A model generated the notes under the pieces. It was not told the origin of the DNA. It did no database searches and saw only the letters and a program-made list of their open reading frames with translations. Of a DNA stretch of 41,840 bases, positions 22,427 to 31,315 are shown in pieces. Each line of letters begins with the position of its first letter. Positions within the stretch are counted from its first letter, which is position 1. Origin of the DNA: Nonomuraea basaltis (GTDB lineage Bacteria > Actinomycetota > Actinomycetes > Streptosporangiales > Streptosporangiaceae); NCBI RefSeq assembly GCF_005893125.1, contig NZ_VCJS01000108.1:1-41840 (forward strand). Direction: 5' to 3'. The position numbers and the translations under genes were made by a program.

Positions 22427-24049
22427 GTGTATCGGCAATCCAGGACGTTCATCGCGATGGCGGCCGCACTCTGGCTGGCTCTGACCGGATGCGGCGCGGG
22501 TACCGAGCCTCCACGGAGCCAGCAGACCACGGCGGCCGCGAAGAGCGTCACCATCGCGATCTCCTCGGACGAGGGCACCCTGACGCCGTTCACCAACCAG
22601 ACCGGCTACCCGGGCAACAACCTGGTGAAGCTGATCTTCGACACCCTGGTGATCGTTCAGGGCGACGGGGTCGCGCCGCTGCTGGCCAAGCAGATCCAGA
22701 CCACCGACAACAAGGTCTTCACGATGCCGCTCAGACCGGGCGTCACCTGGCACGACGGCAAGCCGCTGACCGCTGATGACGTGGTGTTCAGCATCGAGTT
22801 CTACAAGAAGAACATGGAGGGCGACTCCGCGATTGACGTGCGTCCGGTGGAGAGCGTGACCGCGAGCGGCGACACCGTGACCATGACCCTGAAGGCTCCC
22901 GATCCTGAGTTCCCGAGGCGCATCCTGGCCGACATGGCTGTTCTGCCCAAGCACGTGTGGTCGTCGGTGGAGAAGGTCAGCGAGGCAGGGACCGACAAGG
23001 CGGTCGGCACGGGGCCGTACAAGCTCACGCAGTACGACAACGCCCGCGGCTACACGCTGACCGCCAACGCGTCCTACGTCATGGGCAAGCCGAAGGTCGA
23101 GACCGTCAAGGTCGTGGTCATCCCCGAGGAGTCCACACAGTTCGCCGCCCTGCGCACGGGCGAGGTGCACCTGTCGACCCGCATCGTGCCCCCGCAGCAG
23201 CTCCAGGCGCTGGAGAACCAGCCGAACATCGGCGTGGTCAAGGGCACTGAGTTCGCCTCTACGCTGCTGGCCTTCAACACCACAAGGGCGCCGTTCGACA
23301 AGCCGGAGGTCCGTCGCGCCCTGGCCAAGGCGATCGACGTGACAGATCTGGTGAAGACCGCCCTGCTGGGCCAGGGCACCCCAGGAAACCCCGGTTTCAT
23401 CCACGCGGACTCCCCCATCAAGCCCGACCAGCTCGCCCCCGTCTACGACGTCGAAGCGGCCAAACGGGAGCTCGACGCCCTGGGCGCCAAGCCGGGTCCG
23501 GACGGGATCCGGGTGCTGGACGGCAAGCCGATGTCGTACGAGCTGCTGGTCCAGAGCACCTCCACCGACCGGTTGCGCAGCGCCGAGCTGATCCGGAACA
23601 TGCTCAAGGCGGTGGGCGTGGCAGTGAAGGTGACCTCGCTCGACCCCGACTCGCTGGATGCGAAGGTGTGGCCCGACTACGACGTGCGCAAGGGCCGCAA
23701 CTACGACATGTCGATGTGGGGCTGGTCCGCTCCCGTCATGCTGAGCAGCGGCACCATCGCCCAGCTGCTCGCCTCCGACCCGGAGGACGGCTCGCTGAAC
23801 GTCGTCGGGTTCAAGAACGACCAGGTGGACGCGATCGTGCGGACCCTGACCTCGGCCCCCACGATGGAGGCCAGGACAGCGGCGGCCAAGCAGCTCCAGG
23901 CGCAGATCGCCGAGCAGATGCCGTTCCTCACGCTCTACTACCGCAACGGCGCCTACGCCTTCCGCAAGGACGTCTACGGCGGCTGGAGCTGGCAGGACGG
24001 CTCGGCCGTGCTCAACAAGTTCTCCCTCGTCGACTTCAAGCTCGGATGA
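22427..24049 (+). CDS. Lipoprotein substrate-binding protein, SBP_bac_5 (Opp/Dpp/Nik/Cnt) family
   Basis: The 540-residue protein begins at GTG 22427 after GGGAGG (22417-22422). It has a lipoprotein signal with lipobox LTGC (WLALTGCGAG), so it is anchored outside the membrane. The body shows the family-5 pattern: LIFDTLVIVQGDGVAPLLAK, TWHDGKPLTADDVVFSIEFY, GTGPYKLTQYD, VRRALAKAIDVTDLVKTALL and a YDMSMWGWS segment. Family members bind peptides, nickel chelates or opine metallophores. It is first in a coupled operon that ends in a FhuF-like protein, which favours a chelated-metal ligand. Confidence 0.9.
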   Translation: MYRQSRTFIAMAAALWLALTGCGAGTEPPRSQQTTAAAKSVTIAISSDEGTLTPFTNQTGYPGNNLVKLIFDTLVIVQGDGVAPLLAKQIQTTDNKVFTMPLRPGVTWHDGKPLTADDVVFSIEFYKKNMEGDSAIDVRPVESVTASGDTVTMTLKAPDPEFPRRILADMAVLPKHVWSSVEKVSEAGTDKAVGTGPYKLTQYDNARGYTLTANASYVMGKPKVETVKVVVIPEESTQFAALRTGEVHLSTRIVPPQQLQALENQPNIGVVKGTEFASTLLAFNTTRAPFDKPEVRRALAKAIDVTDLVKTALLGQGTPGNPGFIHADSPIKPDQLAPVYDVEAAKRELDALGAKPGPDGIRVLDGKPMSYELLVQSTSTDRLRSAELIRNMLKAVGVAVKVTSLDPDSLDAKVWPDYDVRKGRNYDMSMWGWSAPVMLSSGTIAQLLASDPEDGSLNVVGFKNDQVDAIVRTLTSAPTMEARTAAAKQLQAQIAEQMPFLTLYYRNGAYAFRKDVYGGWSWQDGSAVLNKFSLVDFKLG

Positions 24050-25017
24050 CCTGGCGATACGCGGCGGGCCGGCTGGCGGAGTACGCCGCCGTGCTCGTGG
24101 TGGCGCTCACGCTGAACTTCGCGCTGCCCCGCGCCCTGCCGGGCGGCCCGCTGAAGTTGTTCGGCAGCCCGGAGGCGCTGGCCAGGCTCACCGCCGACGA
24201 GCGGGCGCAGATCGCCACCCAGTACGGCTTCGGCAAGCCGGTCCCCGAGCAGTTCCTCGACTACCTCGGCGGTGTCTTCACCCTTGATCTTGGCACCTCT
24301 CTGTCCGACGGGCGTCCGGTCACGCAGGCGCTCGGCGAGGCACTGCCGTGGACGTTGCTGCTCGTCGGCACGAGCATCGTGGCTACGGCGCTGGCAGGCG
24401 TCACGCTGGGGGTGCTGGGTGCGCTGCGCAGGCGCCGGGGCAAGGGCTCGGGGCTGCTCGGCACGGCCATCGTGCTCGACTCGTTCCCGCAGTTCTGGCT
24501 GGGGATGTTGCTCATCGTCCTGTTCGGTGTGCAACTCCAGGTACTGCCGACCTTCGGCGTGTCGGGTGTCGAGGGCGTGACGGTCTCCGGGGTACTGGTG
24601 CACCTGGTCCTGCCGGTGAGCACCATGACGCTGACCGGGATGGGCTACCTGTTCCTCTACACCCGATCGTCGCTGCTGACCGTGCTGACCAGCGAGCCGA
24701 TCCAGCACGCGCACGCCAGAGGCGTCCCGTACGGGCGGCTCGTCAGGCGGCACGCGCTGCGGCCCGCTCTCCTGCCCGTGCACACGATCCTCATGCTGGA
24801 GATCGGCTTCCTCGCCGCGGGGTCGATCGTGGTCGAGACCGTCTTCGCCTACCCCGGGCTCGGCCGCCTGACCTTCGGCGCCATCGCGGCCCGCGACTAT
24901 CCGCTGATGCAGGGCGCGTTCCTGGTGCTGACGCTGATGGTCGTCTTGATGAACGCGCTGGCCGACGCCACCTATCCCTTGCTCGATCCCCGCGCCAGAA
25001 CGGGAGGCGGCCGATGA
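24046..25017 (+). CDS. ABC permease, DppB/NikB-type
   Basis: The 323-residue integral membrane protein has a first helix (AEYAAVLVVALTLNFALPRA) followed by the extracytoplasmic domain with FGKPVPEQFLDYLGG and LDLGTSL, then five helices. The cytoplasmic coupling loop contains HARGVPYGRLVRRHALRPAL (the EAA loop), and FLAAGSIVVETVFAYPGLGR is typical of DppB. ATG 24046 overlaps the SBP stop by 4 bp. Confidence 0.92.
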   Translation: MTWRYAAGRLAEYAAVLVVALTLNFALPRALPGGPLKLFGSPEALARLTADERAQIATQYGFGKPVPEQFLDYLGGVFTLDLGTSLSDGRPVTQALGEALPWTLLLVGTSIVATALAGVTLGVLGALRRRRGKGSGLLGTAIVLDSFPQFWLGMLLIVLFGVQLQVLPTFGVSGVEGVTVSGVLVHLVLPVSTMTLTGMGYLFLYTRSSLLTVLTSEPIQHAHARGVPYGRLVRRHALRPALLPVHTILMLEIGFLAAGSIVVETVFAYPGLGRLTFGAIAARDYPLMQGAFLVLTLMVVLMNALADATYPLLDPRARTGGGR

Positions 25018-25865
25018 TGTTCCTGCGCGCGCCCCGCCGCGACCTCCTCGGCGTCCAAGGGCTGATCGGCGTGGGGATCCTCGCGATCGTCATCGGGGTC
25101 GCCCTGTACGGCGTGGCGCTGCCCGACGACGCGGGCCGGGCCCGGGTGGGCGACCCCTACGCCCCTCCAGGCGAGGGACTGCCCCTCGGAGCCGACGATC
25201 TCGGCAGGAATCTGCTCGACCAGCTCATCGTCGGTGCCGGCAGCTCCCTGAGCCTGGCCTTCATCGTCGCCGCGTGCACCACCCTGCTCGCCGCGCTGGT
25301 GGGCGGGGCGGCGGGGATCGGGCCGCGCTGGCTGTCGGCCACGCTGATGCGCGGCACCGACGTCATGCTGGTGCTGCCCGAGCTGATCCTCTACATCCTC
25401 GCGGCGGCCTTCCTCGGCCAGTCCTTCGGCATGCGGGTGGCGATCCTGTCGCTGATCCTCTGGCCCGTCCCGGCCCGGGTGCTGCGCTCCGCCGTACTGA
25501 CCGCCTGGTCCCGCGGTCATCTGGAGGTCGCCCGCGCCATGGGATCGCCGCGCTGGTGGCTGCTCCTTCGGCACGGCTCCTACCTGATCGGGCCGCTGCT
25601 CATCCCGGTGTTCGTCCGTACGGCGATGCGCGCCATCATCTACGACGCGACCCTGTCCTTCCTGGGCCTGGGCGACCCGACCGCGCCGAGCTGGGGCACC
25701 ACGCTGTTCTGGGTGCAGACCAACGGCGTGTTCCTGTCAGAGGCGTGGCTGTGGTGGGCTCTGCCGCCGGGCGCCGCGATCACGCTCACCGTGCTCGCCC
25801 TCGCCCTCATCGGCATCGCCGTCGAAGAACGCCTCAACCCCGCACTCAGGGAGGCCGTCCGATGA
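25014..25865 (+). CDS. ABC permease, DppC/NikC-type
   Basis: The 283-residue partner permease has the DppC N-terminal pattern PLGADDLGRNLLDQLIVGAG, helices through residue about 260, the EAA loop EVARAMGSPRWWLLLRHGSY, and YDATLSFLGLGDPTAPSWGT. It starts at ATG 25014 inside an ATGA overlap with a GGGAGG upstream in the previous gene. Confidence 0.92.
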   Translation: MMFLRAPRRDLLGVQGLIGVGILAIVIGVALYGVALPDDAGRARVGDPYAPPGEGLPLGADDLGRNLLDQLIVGAGSSLSLAFIVAACTTLLAALVGGAAGIGPRWLSATLMRGTDVMLVLPELILYILAAAFLGQSFGMRVAILSLILWPVPARVLRSAVLTAWSRGHLEVARAMGSPRWWLLLRHGSYLIGPLLIPVFVRTAMRAIIYDATLSFLGLGDPTAPSWGTTLFWVQTNGVFLSEAWLWWALPPGAAITLTVLALALIGIAVEERLNPALREAVR

Positions 25866-27571
25866 CGCTGTCCATGCGCGACCTCACGGTCAGCTATGAC
25901 GGGCTGACCGCGGTGGACGGGATCAGCCTGGACGTCGCGGAGAGCGAGATCGTGGCGCTCGTCGGCGAGAGCGGCTGCGGCAAGACCTCGCTCGCCCGCG
26001 CCCTGCTCGGCCTGCTCCCCCGCACCGCGACCGTGACCGGCTCCGCACTGCTCGGCGAGGACGAGCTGGCCGGGCGTACCGACTGGAAGAACGTGCGCGG
26101 CAGCCGGATCGCCATCGTGCCGCAGGGCGCGATGACCGGCCTCAGCCCCGTGCACAGGGTCGGCGCGCAGATCACCGAGATGCTCACCCTGCACGGCGGC
26201 CAGGCGGAACCCGCCGAACTGCTCGAACGCGTCGGGCTCCAGCAGGGCATGCTGCGCTGCTATCCGCACGAGCTGTCCGGGGGACAACGCCAGCGGGTCG
26301 CGATCGCGCTGGCCCTGGCCGGTGAGCCCCGGCTGCTGGTCGCCGACGAGCCCACCACCGGACTGGACGCGATCACCCAGCGGCAGATCCTGGCGCTGCT
26401 GGCCGGTCTCGGCACCAGCATGCTCATCGTCTCGCACGACCTCTCCGGGCTGATGCCCTACGCCCACCGGGCCGCGGTCATGTACGCGGGACGCCTCGCC
26501 GAAGTGCGCCCCGCCCGCACGCTTTCCAGCAAACACGCCCACCCCTACACGGCAGGCCTGCTCACCGCCACGCCCGTCGCGGACCGGCAGGTGCCGTGGG
26601 GCAGCATCCCCGGCTCCGCGCCCGCCCTCGACCTGCTGCCGACCGGCTGCAGGTTCGCCCCGCGCTGCCCGCTCGCCACCGACCGATGCGCGGAGGAAGC
26701 GCCACCGCTTCTCCGGCACGGCGACGCGCAGGTGGCCTGCCACCACCACGACAAGCCAGACAAGCCGACCTACCCGGTGGTGCCACGGGCCGGCCACTCC
26801 CAGGGAGCATCGGTTGTCCATGTGACCGACGTCCGGCATCTCTACCGCGCCCGATCAAGGACCGTGGAAGCGCTGCGCGGTGTAGATCTCGACATCCACG
26901 CCGGTCAGATCGTCGGGCTCGTGGGCGAGAGCGGCTCCGGCAAGAGCACCCTGGCCAGAATCATCCTGGGCCTGCTCCGCCCGTCGAGTGGCCGGGTCGA
27001 GATCGCGGGAGAGGAGCTGACCGCCCGGCGCGGCCGCGCGCTCCGCCGCCTCCAGCAGCGGATCGGCTTCGTCCACCAGGACCCCTACGACGCCCTCCAC
27101 CCCGGGATGCGCGTCGCGAGCCTGGTGGCCGAGCCCCTGCTGAGGACCGGCACGCCGCGGGAGCAGCGGGCCGCCCGGGTGCGGGACGCGGTGAGCGCCT
27201 CCGGGCTACCGGTCACGGACGAGTTCCTGCAGCGCTTCCCCGACCGGCTGTCGGGCGGCCAACGGCAACGCGTGTCCATCGCCCGGGCGCTCGCCGCCGA
27301 TCCCATCCTCCTGGTCGCCGACGAGGCCACCTCGATGCTGGACGTCTCCACCCGCGCCGGCATCGCCACCACCCTGCGCACCCTGGCCATCGATCGCGGG
27401 CTGGCCGTGCTGTTCGTCACACACGACCTGGGCGAAGCCGTGCAGTCGTGCGACCGGATCGTGGTGCTCCGCAACGGCACGGTCGTCGAGCGCGGGCTCT
27501 CCGCGGACCTCGCCGGCGCTCCTTCCCACTCCTATACGGCACAGCTGCTCGACGCCGCTCGAAGCACGTGA
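25862..27571 (+). CDS. Fused double ATPase of the Opp/Dpp-type ABC transporter (DppD-DppF fusion)
   Basis: This 569-residue protein contains two complete ABC ATPase domains. The first has Walker A GESGCGKTS (about 37), signature LSGGQRQR (about 138), Walker B LLVADEPTTGLD (about 158) and ends with the oligopeptide-type Cys-containing tail GCRFAPRCPLATDRC (about 262). The second has GESGSGKST (about 356), LSGGQRQR (about 464) and LLVADEATSMLD (about 484). H-loop histidines are present in both. In most Opp/Dpp systems these are two proteins. The ATG overlaps the permease stop by 4 bp. Confidence 0.92.
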   Translation: MTLSMRDLTVSYDGLTAVDGISLDVAESEIVALVGESGCGKTSLARALLGLLPRTATVTGSALLGEDELAGRTDWKNVRGSRIAIVPQGAMTGLSPVHRVGAQITEMLTLHGGQAEPAELLERVGLQQGMLRCYPHELSGGQRQRVAIALALAGEPRLLVADEPTTGLDAITQRQILALLAGLGTSMLIVSHDLSGLMPYAHRAAVMYAGRLAEVRPARTLSSKHAHPYTAGLLTATPVADRQVPWGSIPGSAPALDLLPTGCRFAPRCPLATDRCAEEAPPLLRHGDAQVACHHHDKPDKPTYPVVPRAGHSQGASVVHVTDVRHLYRARSRTVEALRGVDLDIHAGQIVGLVGESGSGKSTLARIILGLLRPSSGRVEIAGEELTARRGRALRRLQQRIGFVHQDPYDALHPGMRVASLVAEPLLRTGTPREQRAARVRDAVSASGLPVTDEFLQRFPDRLSGGQRQRVSIARALAADPILLVADEATSMLDVSTRAGIATTLRTLAIDRGLAVLFVTHDLGEAVQSCDRIVVLRNGTVVERGLSADLAGAPSHSYTAQLLDAARST

Positions 27572-27591
27572 AAGAAACAAGGACGGACAGA

Positions 27592-28347
27592 GTGACAGAC
27601 GTCTTCGCACGCCTGGAATCCTTCGGTGACCGCTTCCGGCTCCAGCGCGGGCTCGCGCCGGGAGAAGACTGGATCGGCTGCGACCGCCTGCTGGATCCGT
27701 GGTCCGACGAGCTGGCTCAGGTACTCGACGCCGAGCGGCGGGCGAGCGGCCAGGTCTCCGACCACGCGACAGCGCTGACCGTGATGGCGGTCTACGCGGG
27801 CACCGTGACCGCAGCCGCGGTCCTGGCATGGGCCGTCGAGGGCGCGGTGATCGACATGCGCCCGCACAACGTCGCCATCCGGCTCTCGCCGCATCACGGC
27901 TTCGAGGCCGTCGGGCTCCGCGAGCCCACCGTCGCCAAGGCACCCGTGGAGACCCTGGTCGCATGGGTGCTGGACGACCATCTGCTGCCTCTCGCACAGG
28001 CCATGCGCATACGCACTCGGGCCGGCCTCCGGCAGCTCTACGGCGGGGTGGCCCACGGCTGCGCGGCCGCCTTCTGCATCGCGAGCCGGCGCGGCGGAGA
28101 CGTCGACGAACTGGAGCGCGCCTACCGAACCTTCCTGGCCGCGGCGTCTGGCGGACTCGACCACCTGGGCACGGTGATCCGGCTCAGGGAACGCGACCGG
28201 GAGGGACTCTTCTACCTGCGTAACACCTGCTGCCTCTACTACACCTCGGCGGAGAAGGTGAAGTGCTCCAGTTGCTGCCTGGACACCGTCGACGATCGCG
28301 TGACGAACTACCGGCGGCTGCTGGCCGACGGCGTCGTCCCGCACTGA
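27592..28347 (+). CDS. FhuF-like 2Fe-2S protein (candidate ferric-siderophore reductase)
   Basis: The 251-residue protein ends with CC-x10-C-x2-C (Cys213, Cys214, Cys225, Cys228), the unusual cluster motif of FhuF-type ferric-siderophore reductases, here within CCLYYTSAEKVKCSSCC. The body (ALTVMAVYAGTVTAAAVLAW) fits the cytosolic FhuF-like fold. GTG 27592 has AAGGA at 8 nt; GTG 27568, overlapping the ATPase stop, is an alternative. As last gene of the operon it would reduce imported ferric chelates and release iron. Similar FhuF-like proteins serve hydroxamate siderophores; substrate here is unknown. Confidence 0.82.
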   Translation: MTDVFARLESFGDRFRLQRGLAPGEDWIGCDRLLDPWSDELAQVLDAERRASGQVSDHATALTVMAVYAGTVTAAAVLAWAVEGAVIDMRPHNVAIRLSPHHGFEAVGLREPTVAKAPVETLVAWVLDDHLLPLAQAMRIRTRAGLRQLYGGVAHGCAAAFCIASRRGGDVDELERAYRTFLAAASGGLDHLGTVIRLRERDREGLFYLRNTCCLYYTSAEKVKCSSCCLDTVDDRVTNYRRLLADGVVPH

Positions 28348-28469
28348 CGGGGAGGGCGAAGCCACTGACAGACACTCCGCATCAGGCCTGCGATGGGCAA
28401 TTCGCTGCACTTGGCGAGCCTGGCCTGGTCGATGCGGCGCGCCGCCTGCCCGGAGGAGCTGACGGATAA

Positions 28470-29855
28470 CTACGAGGCATAGTAGGCAGTGGCGAAAACG
28501 ACGCCGCTGCCCACGCCGAGGAGGAGCGAGATCGCAGCGGCGACGTAAGCGATCCGGGCCGGCCCGCGGGCCACGGTGACCGCGCCACCGGGTTGAAACG
28601 TGGGCCGAATCCAGCGCAGGTAGTAGAAGACGCTGGCCACGGTATTGATCGCCGCGACCACGGCCAGCCAGGCGTAGCCGCCGTCCCAGGCGGTGGTGAA
28701 GATGAGCACCTTTCCGATGAAGACCGCTGTGGGTGGAGTGCCGACCAGCCCGAGCAGGCAGACGATCAGGGCGAGGATCAGACCGGGCGAGGCGCGGGCC
28801 AGTCCGGCGTAGTCGGCCAGCAGGTCCCGGCCGGCGGCGAGGACCACCGCGAAGGCGCCGAGGTTCGTGATCGCATATGCGGCCACGTAAAAGAGCAGTG
28901 CCGGTTCGGCGAGCTCGCTCTGCCCGGCCACGGCGATCGGGACGAGCAGATAGCCGGCCTGGCTGATGGTCGAGTACGCCAGCAGGCGTCGCACGTTGTC
29001 CTGGTAGAAGGCGGCCAGATTGCCCAGCGTCATCGTGGCCGCAGCGACGATCGCGATCAGGGGCCGCCAGCCGGTGTCGAGGCCGGCGAAGACTTCGACG
29101 GCCAGACGGAGCAGGGCGACCAAGGCGCCGATCTTGGGGACGGTGGTGACGAAGGCCGCCACAGCCCGCGAAGCGCCCTCTGTCACGTCAGGAACCCAGA
29201 AATGCGCCGGCACTCCCCCGGCCTTGAACAACAATCCCCCGAGCAGGAGCACCACGGCGAGCCCGGCCGCGCCACCCCGAATCGGGCCGAACTCCTGGTA
29301 GGCCGTCGTCCCGGCGAGACCGTAGAGCAGGGTGACCCCGGCCAGCATGAGCACGCCGAGGAAGGCACCCATCAGGTAGTACTTGAGCGCGGCCTCGGTG
29401 CCTGCCGCGTCCTTGGCGAACCCGGCCAGCGCGTAGGCGGGGATGCTGGCCAGCAGGTATGCGGCGACGAGGACGAGCAGGTCGTCGGCGCCCGCCAGGA
29501 TGACCGTGCCGAGCGCGGCGAGCATGATGAGCACGTAGACCTCGGCCTCGCGGCTGTTGTCCCGGGCCCATCCAGCGGCCAGGAAGAGGGCGAGCAGTGT
29601 TGCGACGATGACCGTGGCTCTGGCCACATGTGTCAGCAGGTCCACCGAGTAGGCCTCGAAGGCCATCAGGTCCGGCCGGAAGGCCGCGACCGAGGTGGCG
29701 GCCAGTGCCGCCACCAGCGCGATCCCGCAGATCCACCCCACCAGCCATTGCCGTCCGCGCGGCAGGAACAGCGCGGCGAGCAGCCCGATCACGGCTCCCG
29801 CCAGGATGAGCAGCTCGGGCAGGAGGTCGAGGGGATTCTCGTTCATGCCGGTCAT
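28470..29855 (-). CDS. nuoN: NuoN-like antiporter-type subunit of a complex I-like membrane module
   Basis: The 461-residue hydrophobic protein keeps NuoN landmarks: GTEAALKYYLMGAF, LLFKAGGVPAHFWVPDVTEG (Lys211) and TTVPKIGALVALLRL (Lys241), with NVRRLLAYSTISQAGYLLVP. The glutamate normally found in the helix before SLPxY (broken-helix TM5 carboxylate) appears to be Leu or Ala in YLLASIPAY. It is the last gene of the operon and its ATG overlaps the nuoM stop. It would translocate cations if it functions as its homologues do. Confidence 0.92.
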   Translation of the reverse strand: MTGMNENPLDLLPELLILAGAVIGLLAALFLPRGRQWLVGWICGIALVAALAATSVAAFRPDLMAFEAYSVDLLTHVARATVIVATLLALFLAAGWARDNSREAEVYVLIMLAALGTVILAGADDLLVLVAAYLLASIPAYALAGFAKDAAGTEAALKYYLMGAFLGVLMLAGVTLLYGLAGTTAYQEFGPIRGGAAGLAVVLLLGGLLFKAGGVPAHFWVPDVTEGASRAVAAFVTTVPKIGALVALLRLAVEVFAGLDTGWRPLIAIVAAATMTLGNLAAFYQDNVRRLLAYSTISQAGYLLVPIAVAGQSELAEPALLFYVAAYAITNLGAFAVVLAAGRDLLADYAGLARASPGLILALIVCLLGLVGTPPTAVFIGKVLIFTTAWDGGYAWLAVVAAINTVASVFYYLRWIRPTFQPGGAVTVARGPARIAYVAAAISLLLGVGSGVVFATAYYAS

Positions 29856-31315
29856 CGGCTCACCCAGGTCACGAGTGCCGCCGAGAACGGTTCGATGAGG
29901 TCGAGCAGCCAGCGCGGCACGATGCCGATCACCAGGGACAGGGCGAGCAGCGGGGCGATCGACGTCACCTCGCGCGGCAGGGCTTCCGACACGCGGAGCT
30001 CTCCTGGAGGACCGAGGAACGCCTTCTGCAGAAACCGCAGGAACAGTGCTGCGGTGATCAGGATGCCGACGATACTCAGCCCACCGGCCACGACCGCGCC
30101 GGGTGTGCCGGTTCCTATCACGCCCGCGAAGATCTGGAATTCGGCGATGAAGCCGGACAGCCCGGGCAGGCCCAGTGAGGCGAAGGCGGCCACGGCCGTC
30201 ATCAGGGTGAACGTCCGGGCGCTCGCCGCGATCCCACCGAACCGGTCGAGGTCGTAGCTGTGCGCACGGTCCCAGAGGATGCCGGTGAGCAGGAACAACG
30301 CACCGGTGATCAGGCCGTGGCTGACCATCTGGGTGACCGCGCCGGTGACCGCCAACTGCTTGGCCTGCACGTCGCCCGCCGCGAGCCCGGCGGCGCCCAG
30401 TGCGAGCACGATGTAGCCCATGTGGTTCACAGAGGTGTAGGCGATCAGCCGCTTGATGTTCTGCTGCGCCAGGGCGACCAGGGCGCCGTACAGGATGCTG
30501 ACCACCCCGACGACGATGATCACCCATGCGTACTGCCGCCACGGGCCCGGGAGCATGGGCATGGCGATTCTGGCGAAGCCGTACGTGCCCATCTTGAGCA
30601 GGATTCCCGCCAGGATGGCCGACCCGGCGGCGGGGGCGTCGGTGTGAGCCGGAGGCAGCCACGTGTGGAAGGGCACGGTCGGCGTCTTGACCGCCAGCCC
30701 GACACCGACGGCCAGCAGCACCAGTGCTCCCGCCTGCGGCGGATTCGCGGTGAGCTCGACGATGTCGAAGGTCCGCGGATCGCCGCCGAGGTAGAGACCG
30801 ATGAAACCCAGCAGGAGGGCGAGCGAGCCGAGGAAGGTGTAGAGGAAGAACTTCAGCGCGGAGCGGGCCCGGTCCCCGTGTCCCCAGCCGACGATCACGA
30901 AGTACATGCCCACGATCGACAGGTCGAAGAAGACGAAGAACAGAAGGAGGTCCAGGGCGGCGAACAGGCCCGTGGAAACCGTCTGCAGGAACAGGAAGAG
31001 CGCGGCGTACGACTTCGGCCGTTCTGTGGACTTCAGCGAATAGATCGCGCACGCGAGGAACAGCACCGCGGTGAGCGCGATCAGCGGCAGGGAGAGGCCG
31101 TCGACGCCGACGTGGTAGCCCGCGCCCACCGAAGGGATCCAGCGCAGCCGTTCCTCGTAGCCGATCCCTCCGCCGTACCCGAGCCACATGACCACGACCA
31201 GCACCAGGTCGGCGGCCGCGGCGGCCACCCAGATCCACCTGGCCGGCAGCCGGGGCACGGGCAGAAGCGCGGCGGCGAGCAGCGGCAGGAAGATGGTCAG
31301 CGAGAGCACGGTCAC
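29852..31315 (-). CDS. nuoM: NuoM-like antiporter-type subunit
   Basis: The 487-residue protein has VKTPTVPFHTWLPPAHTDAP (Lys210) and GILLKMGTYGFARI (Lys241), the core proton-path lysines of NuoM. The TM5 carboxylate position reads FFDLSIVGMYFVI, with Asp131 where NuoM normally has Glu. The GTG start overlaps the nuoL stop (GTGA). Confidence 0.93.
   Translation of the reverse strand: MTVLSLTIFLPLLAAALLPVPRLPARWIWVAAAAADLVLVVVMWLGYGGGIGYEERLRWIPSVGAGYHVGVDGLSLPLIALTAVLFLACAIYSLKSTERPKSYAALFLFLQTVSTGLFAALDLLLFFVFFDLSIVGMYFVIVGWGHGDRARSALKFFLYTFLGSLALLLGFIGLYLGGDPRTFDIVELTANPPQAGALVLLAVGVGLAVKTPTVPFHTWLPPAHTDAPAAGSAILAGILLKMGTYGFARIAMPMLPGPWRQYAWVIIVVGVVSILYGALVALAQQNIKRLIAYTSVNHMGYIVLALGAAGLAAGDVQAKQLAVTGAVTQMVSHGLITGALFLLTGILWDRAHSYDLDRFGGIAASARTFTLMTAVAAFASLGLPGLSGFIAEFQIFAGVIGTGTPGAVVAGGLSIVGILITAALFLRFLQKAFLGPPGELRVSEALPREVTSIAPLLALSLVIGIVPRWLLDLIEPFSAALVTWVSR

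Noticed and set aside
28393..28482. Short plus-strand frame of 29 codons between the FhuF-like gene and nuoN
   Set aside because: It lacks a Shine-Dalgarno, overlaps the nuoN end and has no recognisable similarity.
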